Shown here: piece after piece, positions 26,366-37,695 of the stretch
Layout of the letters: each line of letters begins with the position of its first letter
How positions within the stretch are numbered: position 1 is the stretch's first letter
Origin: Rotaria macrura
Taxonomy: Eukaryota; Rotifera; Eurotatoria; Philodinida; Philodinidae
NCBI GenBank assembly: GCA_900239685.1
Contig: OENT01000739.1
Coordinates: 1 to 64,000 of the forward strand
Direction of reading: 5' to 3'
DNA: 64,000 bases
Made by a program: the position numbers and the translations under genes
The notes under the pieces: model-generated
The model's database searches: none
Seen by the model: the letters and a program-made list of their open reading frames with translations, nothing else
What the model was told of the DNA's origin: nothing

Positions 26366-27199
26366 CTAGAAGTCCTTGGAGACATTTTCCATGGCAGCCT
26401 GGGCCTGCTTCTCCTTGTTTCGTCGCTCCATTCTACCTGGACCATTGTTGAACTTTTTTTCGGGGACGGCTACTGTGGCGAGAGCGAGACCCATTGGTGG
26501 CATATTGCCGTAGATAGCTTCGTATTCTCCATCTCTCACTTTATATGTTTCATGCCATATACCATTCACTGCTTCAAATCGATCTGTCTTCATGTAATTT
26601 GCCATCGCTTTGAAATGAACACCCATTCTTTTATGAGTCCAGTTTTGTAGTGACTCATAACTGCGCCAGTATTGTACGTAGAGAGTAGTACTCTTGCGTT
26701 CGTTTGCGCCAACATAGAGATCACCTCCCATATAACCTGATGTTGGGTCCGATTCCAATTCTGCTATCATGCTTTTAAAAGCATCTCGTATTTCTAAATA
26801 AGATTTGGTAAAAGGATTGGCTCCATTGGGTCGGCTACCGATGAGAAAAACGACGAAGTCCCCATCGCATCGTGCAGCATACATTGTACGAATGATCTCA
26901 TTTGAATGAGGAGTTGGTAACCAGTTATAGTAGCGTAAAATCTGTTGGAAGAGCGGAAAAATAAGTACGATAATTGATAACATACCGACAACAATCGTTG
27001 GCAAGAATAAGGATGCGAAAAGACCAATGCCAACGAAGCGGTAAGGGCTGATGAAGAAAAATAGTGGCATAGAGTTGTTGAGTCCATATTTAGCTTTCTT
27101 TAGATATGGCGCAATTGGAATGACCTTGTCCCAGTCGTTCTCCGTGGAACAACTTTTCTCTGTTGTATCATTATTTTTGAAAGGGCACGACGATGTCAT
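26366..27199 (-). CDS. DUF4188 membrane protein (monooxygenase-like, af470-type)
   Basis: Single-exon gene, 277 aa. An N-terminal cytosolic part (1-45) precedes two closely spaced hydrophobic segments (about 53-71 and 72-88). Then comes a DUF4188 domain (about 105-240), an alpha-beta-barrel-like fold: GDFVVFLIGSRPN (113-125), GGDLYVGANER (158-168), TLYVQYWRSYESLQNW (172-187), GIWHETY (213-219) and EAIYGNMPPMGL (227-238) are its signature blocks. Relatives are mostly bacterial and fungal; one fungal member is reported as a monooxygenase in fumagillin synthesis, so an oxidative role is plausible but unproven. The lysine- and glutamate-rich tail (about 249-272) is not part of the domain. It is intronless, unlike the host-type genes further along, and divergent in taxonomy, which suggests horizontal transfer. 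It converges with the hydroxylase gene upstream in the window. Confidence 0.85.
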   Translation of the reverse strand: MTSSCPFKNNDTTEKSCSTENDWDKVIPIAPYLKKAKYGLNNSMPLFFFISPYRFVGIGLFASLFLPTIVVGMLSIIVLIFPLFQQILRYYNWLPTPHSNEIIRTMYAARCDGDFVVFLIGSRPNGANPFTKSYLEIRDAFKSMIAELESDPTSGYMGGDLYVGANERKSTTLYVQYWRSYESLQNWTHKRMGVHFKAMANYMKTDRFEAVNGIWHETYKVRDGEYEAIYGNMPPMGLALATVAVPEKKFNNGPGRMERRNKEKQAQAAMENVSKDF

Positions 27200-30100
27200 G
27201 TCTTGCTGTATATTGCGCTTTTATCAATGATGCTGTGTCACTACTGTTTATCGGATCGAATACAAACCTTTTCAGTTATTTTTCTCATCACTTTCTGTAT
27301 TGGCAATGTGACTTACATAGACGTGTCGATATCGCGAAGCAAGTTTTTTTCTTTTCTAACCGTGTTTGTCGCCTGATACTCATTTTTTAAGATGAATATT
27401 ATTGGACGAAGCCTGATAGCGTTTAAAGTCAAGCAGAAAAAAATAATTTTCAGGTATACTTTGAAACAGCAAGATAAAATGAGGGCATATTTTCTCGTTC
27501 CTATCGGTTTTTTCAAGCATAATTTTTATTACTTATTACTTTTTTTCTGTATCATAAACAGTCAAAGAAAGGCCTTTTGCGTTCGATCAATAGTGAAGAC
27601 AATGAGTTCGTGAACGGTACAAAGTCCTCGTCTAGAATATAGAAAATGCGATCATGTTTGACAGTTGGATTCGAATGCATGTAAGGAATCCAGTTTAAAG
27701 TCACAAATCTCAACCAAAAAATGATTCAGAACGAAGGAGATACAAGTCAGAACATAGTTACCAAAAAATCGTTCGAAATAAAAGTCCATCTTTAATTCTT
27801 CATCTTTTTAAGTATAGTCCGATTCAGAAAAACCATAGTCGCATAGGCTAGACTTTTTCTGTCTTATATCATTCTGTAACTGTATTTATTGAAACATCTT
27901 CAAATTAGACAAACATGTAGCGAGATTTCAATAGACCAACTTGTTATTAAAATATGCTCTCAGTTATCGACATAAACTACATCGGAAGATGCTTCCGAGT
28001 ATGACTCATGGCCAATAGAGCATCTAACTTCAAGTTTGAATATATATTTGGAATGAAAATGGCAAAGAAAAACATATATCATAATATACATTCGTATAAT
28101 AGAACAATATGAGGTAACTAAAAGTCCAAAAAACCACTTACCTGTGAATTCCCTATGTAGTTCAAGTGTCGTATAATAACATATCTGGTGGCTGCAGATG
28201 CTGTTCAAACACTATCAAACTTATACAAACACAATTTGACGCATACACAAAAAAATCAAATAGAATAAAGTAATTAATGTTTGTTTCCAATGTCGTTCGA
28301 ATGAAGTAATTATTGAAAATTATCATTACCAACGTTACTGAAATAGGTTCTTACCATGAAACAAAACTAGTGAATTATTACTGGTGTAATTCGATGTAAA
28401 GTCGAACATTTGGATTCACCTATCTCAAAATAGTGTTATATTCTTTGACAAAATATTTTAAGAAACCTATCATGATTATTGCACATAGCTATCATTGGAC
28501 AAATTCCTATTGTTAAGATGAAGATTGTGTTAAATAGAATGTATCACATAGAACTAATAATTTCCACTTGGTTATGCTTTTCAAAATAATAAAATATGCA
28601 TAGAATATTTTTTCTGTAGTTCTTATTGAGCAAATGAGATCTTCATAAAATGTCAAAGGTAATTTTGGAAATCAGTGTAACAGTAAATATGTAGAAACCA
28701 GTATATATACCTAATCCAATAGAATTTGACCAGTTGAAGTGTTATTGACAATAAGAAAAGAATAGCAATCGTAGATGTAATGATCTTATATAAAAAGCGC
28801 CGAAACTAGAAGTAAATAAAAGGAAAATCGATCAACATCTCACTATGCGTCAATACTTACAATTTCAATCACTAACACACACTTGAAGATTTTCTATCTC
28901 ATAAACACAAAGAAGACGATCTTACATTACTGGTATCAGAGTTCACTCTATACATAAAACAAAAGTAGAATGAAAATAGAATACATAATTTATGTTTCAA
29001 CAGACATAAAACAGAATAGTCAAGCATTTTGAAACGAATGGACTAGTTTGATATTGTATATGAGGAGTTCAAAGTCATCAAAATTCATTGAAATATGTTC
29101 AATATCTACATCTGTATCTAAAAATGGGTTCCGCTTACCATCCCTTTAAATATAGAATAAGAAACATGAAGCCCCATATTAAAAAAACTGAATGATCGAA
29201 TAATTTACTTTCATTTATCACCACGTTTGTGTCTGACATCTTCATTCGCTTGTCTCTGTACCAAAAAAGGTTAGAATCAACAGCTTTTAGATATAGAATT
29301 ATGACAATAAATAGATTTCTTTGGGATCACAGTTAATGAAAGTTGATACTATTTCTTAACAAGATCTATGAAAAGACTGTGACAATAGCCATTCTTGTTA
29401 GTCATGGTGATAGAAGAGCTCCATCACATTTCTTCATCAATGAAATCAATTACATAGACGAATTCATTGGTACTGATCGATACGATATTTGTCCGAAATG
29501 AACTACATCTTTTTGTTCTCATTGATAAAAAACAAAACTTCGTTTCTTGTTTTGATCAATGAATAGTATTAATTTTGAGTCAATATTTGTACATTGTAAC
29601 TTATTTACACTTATCAAAAGGGTTTCTCTGTTAAAAAAATGATGTGATAAATGTGTTTGTTAGAATTAGAATCGAAACTACGAAGAGTATAATATATGCT
29701 TTCAGGATTATATTCCAAACACATTTAGCGAATATGTCATAAATCAATACTAAAAGTGGATCAACTAGTGAAGACTATTAGCGAGTCGTTACTTTTGTTT
29801 TCATGAATTCTATTTATTAATACATAAGATGTAGGTATGTCTTTTTCTAAGCGTATTCTTGATCGTTTTACCAATACATCAAAGAAATAAATCAAGAATG
29901 AACAAACTGCTACGTCACAACTAGTAATCATATAGAGTGTCAATTGATCATCGTCGAAATCAAATCAAATGCTTTTTAATCGTTAGCAAATTCAAGCGAA
30001 CAGGAAAACAAATCAACTGTCTAATGTTCAAGAGAAAATAAATTTCTTCTTACCAACTATGGACAAAATGTTATCGTACACCTGACTCTAAAACTTTATG

Positions 30101-30399
30101 ATGATCTAGTATTGTATTCTCTTTAAATACAGTTCAATGATGATGAGCAAAAATAAGCGGTTAAATTATTTTAATTTTCAAGAAAAGAAAAAGAAAGCAT
30201 AGCAATATGAAAGAAGTCTCAAAACATGAAACATATATAACTAATTCGTTTCATTTAATATATGTTATCAGAAAAATCACAATTTTCCGAACACCATGAC
30301 GAGCGTAAACAACATTGCCATCATTAGATGATCTACAGACTTTCTTTGACTGTTCGATCCCTGTGTAGTGGTTTGATTAAGAGCATATGCTGATTTCGT
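27200..30399. other. intergenic, no gene recognised
   Basis: AT-rich; only short frames without domain signatures. No clear repeat or RNA gene found. The right end borders the last exon of the minus-strand YHYH gene. Confidence 0.45.
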
Positions 30400-32333
30400 T
30401 TATGCCTTGGGTCCATTTGTTGTACAGTTTGGGAAGACTGATGGATAGTTTCCAGGACCGAAACAGCCCGTTATATACGGGTATGTTCGCGTTGCAAAAT
30501 AAGCATAATTTCCAGTCGAATCAAAAAATTTACCATTACATATATCAAAACCATTTGTTACCTATAAGATTCAGAATACATCAATGACCATAGTTTATCT
30601 CTTAGCCAGGCAAAACTATCAATGATGATGACTATTAATATTATTTACAAAGGGTCATCCTCTTAAATATGATTCTATTTTGTGCTACAAGTCTTCAAAA
30701 ATAAAAATTCAGGGTGTGATATTACGTCAGCTTCTCTAATTGCTGCGATTGTATTATTGTTGTTATAGTGTTTGTAGTTCACTTTATACACACCAGTTGT
30801 GCGTTTTTTCTTAGAGATCTTCTTGTTTTCTCTTGATTTCATCCTCTTAGTCAAGAAAAATATCCATTCATGTTTAGGATGACCGTGATTTTGTAGATGG
30901 GTGGCTACGACTATGCATCTTCTAAATTCAAGCACCTGCGCGGCCTTGTTTGTAATATCTTGGTCTCGATTTAAAATTTACACAAATTCTTTTTACCTAT
31001 TCATGGAACGGATGTCACTACCCGCCAAATGTTTATTATATTAGGTTGCGTTCGGAAACGAAAAAGTCAACGTATATGCAAAGAGAACTTCTACGAACTT
31101 TCTACATATTTCAGTGTTCGCACAGTTTTCCAGAATACATTCCAATTCACTAAGTACTATTGTCGCGAAGCTAGATGAAATCTCTAGGCTTCAGAATGTT
31201 CCTGTCTCAAGATCGAGTGCATTCTCACTTCGGTGCCCGTTGAATCATAAGGTCCATATACAACATGTCCGTCTTTAGCTATTCCAATCACCGTTAATGT
31301 TCGATATGATGCATACGTTGATATACTGTAATTTGCTACACTTCCCAGGTCGAACGATACGGACCGTTGAGTGGACGCAGTTATACGGACCGTAACATCA
31401 TTAAAATAGGCCTGTATACGGCCGCATTTTCACAGTATACGGCTCCGTATACGTTACTATCTCTGGGCACAGTAATAAAGGATCGTATACTGTGAAAATA
31501 CGGCCGTATACGGGCTTATTTTAATGATGTTACGGTCCGTATAACTGTGTCCACTCAACAGTCCGTAACGGATATCCGTTTTGATGGACCTGGGTTGTTT
31601 TGCAAGCTGGAGTGGACTAACAGGACGATATACTTTCGTTGGGTGGACTCAGAGCACAACCTGATGCAGCATGGTAATGGTAACCGTTATTTGACGGGTT
31701 CAGATGTCCTAAACATGCATCGACTGATTCTGCTGCATAGCCTCCAGCTGGATAAAATGGATCAACATTATTTGCACTGTTGGCATTCAAAATCGGAACA
31801 CCGTCAACGCTCATAGCGGCTAGGGTATTTAAAACAGCAACGTCTATGTAAGGTACCACATTTGATAAGGTCGGTACAGACGCTTGGTTATTGATGTTGC
31901 AAACGATTGAGCTCAAGTCTGACACAGTTGTTGGATTATGTACAGGAGAATTCACACTCACGTCGGGATTGAAATTCACTTCGAAGTCAATGTTAAGTTC
32001 ACTCATACGAACCGGCACACTGGGACAGAAAAGTGGCAAACCATTCGACTGAACACGAATACGAATCGTTGAACTGCCAGAACAAGAGATACATAGTTTA
32101 TGCTGAAACACGCACGTACTATCGTACATCGTACCGGGACATGTTGTACTAGTAAAACCGGAACTACACGAAATGTTGGTACAAGTAGAACTGGTAATAG
32201 AAATAACGGCTACTCCACTGTATGTATTGTAGAATTTGGCAGCTACGGCTTTACAATCAGATAAAGAGTTACTCGCTGTACTTCCGGCGACCCCGAATGC
32301 AAGTTGAATAATCGTGAAGATTATAAACATCAT
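30400..32333 (-). CDS. secreted YHYH-domain protein
   Basis: Three exons on the minus strand: 31634-32333, 31229-31335, 30400-30561. Introns are 298 and 667 bp with GT-AG ends (donors gtatat and gtgaga; acceptors gtgtag and cttatag). Phases match (1, then 0) and give 322 aa. Residues 1-20 are a hydrophobic signal peptide. A Cys/Ser/Thr-rich N-terminal region follows. The YHYH domain carries the name motif at 218-221 (NNGYHYHAASGC), IGIAKDGHVVYGPYDSTG (250-267) in exon 2, and FDICNGK, TYPYITGCFGPG and a Cys-containing end in exon 3. Without splicing the frame would stop at 31617 inside intron 1. The family is found in bacteria, algae and some invertebrates; function is unknown, and secretion is predicted. 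Intron 1 contains a palindromic MITE, and a 1-kb TIR element begins 100 bp upstream of the start codon. Confidence 0.82.
31344..31594. mobile_element. palindromic MITE with GTATACGG-type repeats, inside YHYH intron 1
   Basis: About 251 bp, nearly a perfect inverted repeat: left GAGTGGACGCAGTTATACGG and right its complement with one change, arms of about 85 bp, with internal palindromes such as GTATACGGCCG. The outer ends read CCCAGGTC and GACCTGGG-like. It lies between the donor (31633) and acceptor (31336) of YHYH intron 1; the rest of that intron is only about 47 nt. A relative is at 54371-54579. No clear target duplication was recognised. Confidence 0.75.
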
Positions 32334-32432
32334 ATTCTAGATGACTATGATAGTGTGAACTAATAACTATATTGTGTGCTTGGAATTGGTTACGTACCTT
32401 TTTATAAGTAAAGTCGTAAATACAGGGGGTAT

Positions 32433-33476
32433 CATAACTATATTTTCGATAAAAAATATGCAATATATCCATATTGGTTCAATGTATCCTGTTTATTTTG
32501 TTCCTCGTTAATAGAGGACACTTCAGCATTCTTTTTCATAAGACACATGTTGTAAGATACACCTTTGAACTAATTATGACTTCTGAGTAAAATACATAGT
32601 AAGATAAGATCTCCAATTTTGGTAAAACTAGGTCTTGCTCAATTGAGATATACATACTTTGTTAAATTTAACATAGTTTATAAAGAAACGTTTTTATGAG
32701 CATTGGCAACAGTGATTTTTAAAAATTTGGAACCACTGTTTTGTATTGAAGTTTTATAAAAATCCTACAGAAACTGTCCTTGGAAAAATTTTAAATGTTG
32801 AGGGTTCAGTATTTTAAGAAGCATTTTTCTAATCAAGTTAAGTCGTTTTTTGGGTATACATACCGCTGAATTGTACATGTAGTACAAATTTCAGTTCAAA
32901 GAGTGCAGTCGTGAGTATTCTACCGCTCTTACTCATCAATATCATGATTTAGGCAGATTTGGTGTTTCATATCTCGTGACCAGCGAGAGATGGATGTTTG
33001 AAATTTCTACTGGAATCATAAGTCACAGATAGCTATCACTGCTACAGTTTTCAGCTTGATTGGTTTAAAAACTCTCTAGATATTGGGTCTTCAATATAAT
33101 CACTTTCTGTACAGACTAATATTTTAGGGCGTTTTGTGGTGGGCGGGGGAGCGGGGTGGAGGGTAGCTGAGAAGTCAATGTTCCACATTTTTTTGAAACC
33201 CCTATTACTGATGTTCCTAAAAACGTTTCTTTGTGAACTATGTTAAATTTAACAAAGTATGTATATCTCAATTGAGCAAGACCTACTTTTACCAAAATTG
33301 GAGATCTTATCTTACTATGTATTTTACTCAGAAGTCATAATTAGTTCAAAGGTGTATCTTACAACATGTGTTTTATGAAAAAGAATGCTGAAGTGTTCTC
33401 TATTAACGAGGAAAAAATGTGATTCATTGAACCAATATGGATATATTGCATATTTTGTATCGAAAATATAGTTATG
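32433..33476. mobile_element. TIR DNA element with ~260-bp arms
   Basis: Arms 32433-32698 and 33217-33476 are near-identical inverted copies (ends CATAACTATATTTTCGAT and complement), differing by small indels. The 518-bp centre has no coding frame but holds a G-rich tract at about 33133-33168. No transposase is visible, so this is non-autonomous. It sits immediately 5' of the minus-strand YHYH gene and may supply or displace its promoter. Confidence 0.85.
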
Positions 33477-34443
33477 GCACATCGTCTAGATTAGAAGGCA
33501 CTTCCTCATTAGGATTGCGAAAAACATGCTTTGCAAGCACTTAAAAACAAGAATATTAGAAAAATATTTGATGAAGTATCGCTGCAGTTACTCACACATA
33601 TCGAAAACCTTGTGCATGTTACTTTTATAATGGGTACACGATTTAATAGAGCCTACACGAGTGTATTTTCATGCTTTTCATTTGATAGGAGAACATGAGG
33701 AAGTCGCCTCCTACGTTACAATGTACAGAGTATTGCATGAAAAAGTAATTCAATGAAATAGGTATAATATATAGCCAATATATTAGTCTTTCTTCAAAAA
33801 ATAAAATAACCACATGACTAAATCAGTCGTGTTTGGAGAGTGGTTCTAGCTTTTGGAGTCTCCCTCCATGCACATTCGATAAGATAAAATGAAAAATATT
33901 AGATTAATAAAATCTACTAAGAAGCTTATCAGTTTCCTTAAACTTTCATGAAACTTCAATGATTTATTCAACGATTTCCTCATTGCATTTCAAGAGACTC
34001 CAATGATTGATTATCGTCACACGTGTCTCATTGTATACTAATCTGTGGTTTTATTTTGCTTGCCACTCATGGTGCAATATTTTATTAAATTCGACTAGTG
34101 GAAAATTAAAATAAAACGTCTGATCAAATACTATCATAGTGAGCTGAAGGCGACCTTCAACGTTTCAGTAGTAAAACAGAGAAGGAGAACAGTGTTGAAC
34201 AAACACATCATGTAGCAGATTCTGCATCAGCTAAAGTTCTATAAAAATAACTGGGCGATAAGTTCAACAAATTCTCATAATAATGATCGATAGAGATATG
34301 ATGGAAACATCCTATTTTACGTTATATTATTTGTTAAACAAATAAAATTTCTGCGGAAGAACAAGTTCAACATTTATTTTACGGACGAGAGTTTTCAACA
34401 AGAGTATTATTTCAAAATTAATTATTAATAGTTAATAAGTATC
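33477..34443. other. intergenic between two mobile elements
   Basis: No coding frame with recognisable content, no RNA gene and no clear repeat was seen in this stretch. Confidence 0.4.
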
Positions 34444-34835
34444 TGTAACAACCTCGGTTGAGTTTATTGTATATCGTTATATAGTATCACTCTCTTATGG
34501 AGTTGATTGCTTGTGCATGTTATTACAACCGTATCCTGTCATCGGCTGTTATATTATGTTTTACTCTTCTCTCTTCGATATGTATATACTACTCAATATG
34601 TAACCGTCTACTGGCTCTCATCGTGTTCAGTTTATCTTTTCTCCTTATATAACCACATATCAATATTTAGTCTAGCGCATACTTCTACTCTAATTAATGC
34701 TCAATGTGTGCTCATTCTCTTTATCTCGCTATTATCTCTCTTATGTTTCCTCTCTCGTTCTACGCTGAGTATATAAAGAGTAGACGACAGAGAATAATTT
34801 AATTCTGGTGTGGAATAAGCACTAAAATCGTTACA
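34444..34835 (+). mobile_element. solo LTR (392 bp) with 5-bp target duplication
   Basis: The segment begins TGTAAC and ends GTTACA and is flanked on both sides by GTATC, a 5-bp target-site duplication. The body is pyrimidine-rich with a TATA-like box (TATATAAAG) at about 34769-34777, giving a + orientation. No internal retroelement sequence is attached, so it is a solo LTR left by recombination. Confidence 0.8.
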
Positions 34836-35240
34836 GTATCAAATGAATCATTTACTTTGAATTTTCAAGGGTGCTCTTAGTCGTAAATGTACACCGTGTA
34901 TCTGCCACCAAAAGCAACAAACTATGAAAAGAATATTAAAATTTTTAAAAGTAGGTTTGTTCTTAGAAGTAGAATTCACTGTGTTATGTGATATCTCCTC
35001 ATTCTACTATCTAGTAATGGGTGAATGTTTCGGTAATCTTATAGAGTTAGCGCCAAAGAGTACCATATTATTCGCAGTGCATATTACTATTGTTCAGAGC
35101 TTTTGTTTTGATTGCATTTATTGTGGCTGTTTATTTGAGAGTAGAATTTTCACTAAGCTATATACGAGAACACTCTTTAAATAAGTTCATCTAGATAATG
35201 TATTCTTGAAAACAAATTTTAAAATAACCTCTGCCATCAC
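34836..35240. other. short intergenic stretch
   Basis: An 86-codon frame (34924-35184) lacks recognisable features; I do not call a gene. Confidence 0.4.
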
Positions 35241-36252
35241 TAAACCCCTCCCCAGAATAAAAGGCCATGGCCTTCTATTATGAAAATTTACATCGCTCCT
35301 CCGACAGTGGCCTACTATTGTGGGCTATGTTTTGTTAGGATTTACCGAGAAAGTTAAGGATTTTTAAAAAATTTTTCCAATGAAAACAGACACTGTTAGC
35401 AGTCAAATATTGGGAAACCATTTTTTTAGTAGGAAAAATGTCAGTTTTTTCAAAAAATGAGTTTTTTACAAATAAATATGAAAACCTCGGACCTAAGTCC
35501 GAGAGTTATGTGTACTTCAAAAAGGGAATGAGACAAACCAGTTATTCTAGAATGTGTGCACGGAAGAAGTATCTTGGTAAACCTTTTTGGGAAACCCCAA
35601 AACTAGTGGTCATCTGAAACATATCTAGGCATTTAGTTTCGGGATGCAGTTTTTGTGTATTTCGAGATCTTTTCCAGGCGGTGTTTTTTTTAGAAGGCTG
35701 CGATTTAGTTCAAAACTAATATCAGATTCGAAATCCACGTTGAAGACTGAGTCAATTTTTATACGTGGTTGATAATTCTGAGAAAAACATTTTTTTTTGA
35801 AAAAATCCCTGTACACCCCCTCAGGGATTGTTTGGTCAATAATGACTATTTATTCGATAACTCAGCTATTATTTTCCGGATCCTTCTCATCTTCGAACTC
35901 GACCGAGATATTGATCAGACAATTCTGTGTACAAAGTTTCAGCTCAATCGAATGTATTTGTAAAGAGTTATCGTGTAAACGGAGGGCCGGCCACCCAGAC
36001 ACACTGGCCGATTCTAGAGTGTATACTCAACTTTTGAGTACACAACAGATTTTTTACTAGAAAACACCAGATTTTCTACTGAAAAACTAGGCTTTTTAGT
36101 GCTAAAACCTGAAAATTCCACTGCATTTCTGAAAAAAGTGTCTGGAGATCCCATGGCCTTCTATTAGGTCTTGTGAACTTTTTCTTGGGGGTGGCCTTGC
36201 AATGAGGGTGGCCTTCTAATATGGGGTGGCCTTTTATTCTAGGGGGGGTTTA
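35241..36252. mobile_element. non-autonomous TIR element with TGGCCTTCTATT subterminal repeats
   Basis: The ends are TAAACCCCTCCCCAG and the inverse of TTTAAACCCCCCCTAG. Near both ends a motif close to TGGCCTTCTATT recurs (about 35267, 35306, 36153, 36200, 36211, 36227). The roughly 1-kb centre has no transposase frame. Confidence 0.6.
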
Positions 36253-37695
36253 AACGCTTTTGCTATTGGAAAAAAATTGGTATTGGACCATTAAAATTTG
36301 TTTGATAGTGTAATACTAATTCATGACAGAAATGCAAAATTTCGCTTATGAATTAATATTCTACTACCTGTATATATCTTGTTGAAATTTCAACCTTGTG
36401 ACAAATAAAAAAGTTTCAATGTAATGTCTTATACAAAAAAATCATAGTTGAATGTTAAAAATGTAAGCAATATTGTACACCAAAGAAAAGTTGTTTTTTT
36501 TTAAATAAACGACAAGATAACAACTTTTACAAAAAAAAGAATGTCCCCATTTTTTCAGGTTTACCTACCCGAGGGAAAGATATTACAGCTAATATTGGGA
36601 TATGCTTTCTAGAAAGTCAAAGAGAAAGAATCAATTAAAAATATAGATTCCAAGTAAGTTTTCTTCTACTAAGCGCATGTTCTCTACTGACACAAATATG
36701 GAATGGAAAGAAAAAGGAGACAGCGAATAAATAAAAGAAAAAGAAAGAGCGAGGATGCGGAAAAATAGGACTGATACAAAGGAAAGAAAACGCAATCAAG
36801 CATGTCAACAATCATAGATTACACCAACGTCAGCACATGAATCGATGAAAAAATGCAGCCTTAGACAATTTTAATAATAAGAGTGAACGGCTAAAATAAA
36901 AGAGGCGAAAAAAGACGCAAAAACTAAGTTGGAAAACAAAAACCCACAAAAGTACAAGAGAAAAGGGCTAGTTATGGCAGTAGGTGCACAAAAACGCATC
37001 GACGCTTTACTCATGTCTTCCCATTCATCATTGATGTGTTGGCAATATTAATCGTTTTGCAATCATGCATCTATTAATAGCTATACAAGTTGAATCCGAA
37101 ATATGAAATTGATATTAGCTATATTGAAGACAACGCTTATTGTAATAGCTCATGGAAAGTCCAACAACTTCATATTTGAGTGTTAACGCTGCAAAGCTTT
37201 TTTATTTGAAGTGTAGTAGTCGGAACTACTGATTTCAATGTGAAGGGCACTTAGTACCGTGTCGATATGGACATTCTTCAGATTTAAAAGTAAGGACAAC
37301 CGTAGTTTTTCTTTCTTCAAGTGTTTGAACTGATACTTCGATTGTACAATAAATTTAGATAATAAAATTATTGTCAAAGATTACAATTGTTACGAATTCA
37401 ATTGCAATTCTTCCGAAGACTTCCGTTAGATGACGCTTGCACGACGCGTAGCACAAGAAAATTTCCTCATAGAAAATTGAGTAGTAAATCATCACTCATT
37501 CTACAACAAAATACATGTTTTTCGTCTTTATGTAAATAACGAATGAGAACCAGATACAATGACTAAGGTAATTTATTTCGAAGCACATGCAGAGAATAAA
37601 CGGTAATCATGACTGCTTCTAATGAGACACTACGTTTGACCACAAAATGCTACTTTAGACTAGTAGAAATAGTCCTACTCTGTATGCTCTTAAAC
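36253..37695. other. intergenic, no gene recognised
   Basis: A/T- and purine-rich sequence (A-rich runs at about 36480-36540 and 36720-36960). No coding or RNA feature is supported. Confidence 0.4.

Noticed and set aside
26794-27199. Second minus-strand frame overlapping the DUF4188 gene (97 aa)
   Set aside because: Out-of-frame shadow; DUF4188 signature blocks are all in the 277-aa frame.
31547-31816. 89-aa plus-strand frame
   Set aside because: It is antisense to YHYH exon 1 and runs into the palindromic MITE; the minus-strand reading has the domain and splice logic.
33133-33168. G-quadruplex regulatory site
   Set aside because: A G-rich tract is real (another at about 56656-56669), but it lies inside a mobile element and nothing ties it to a gene.
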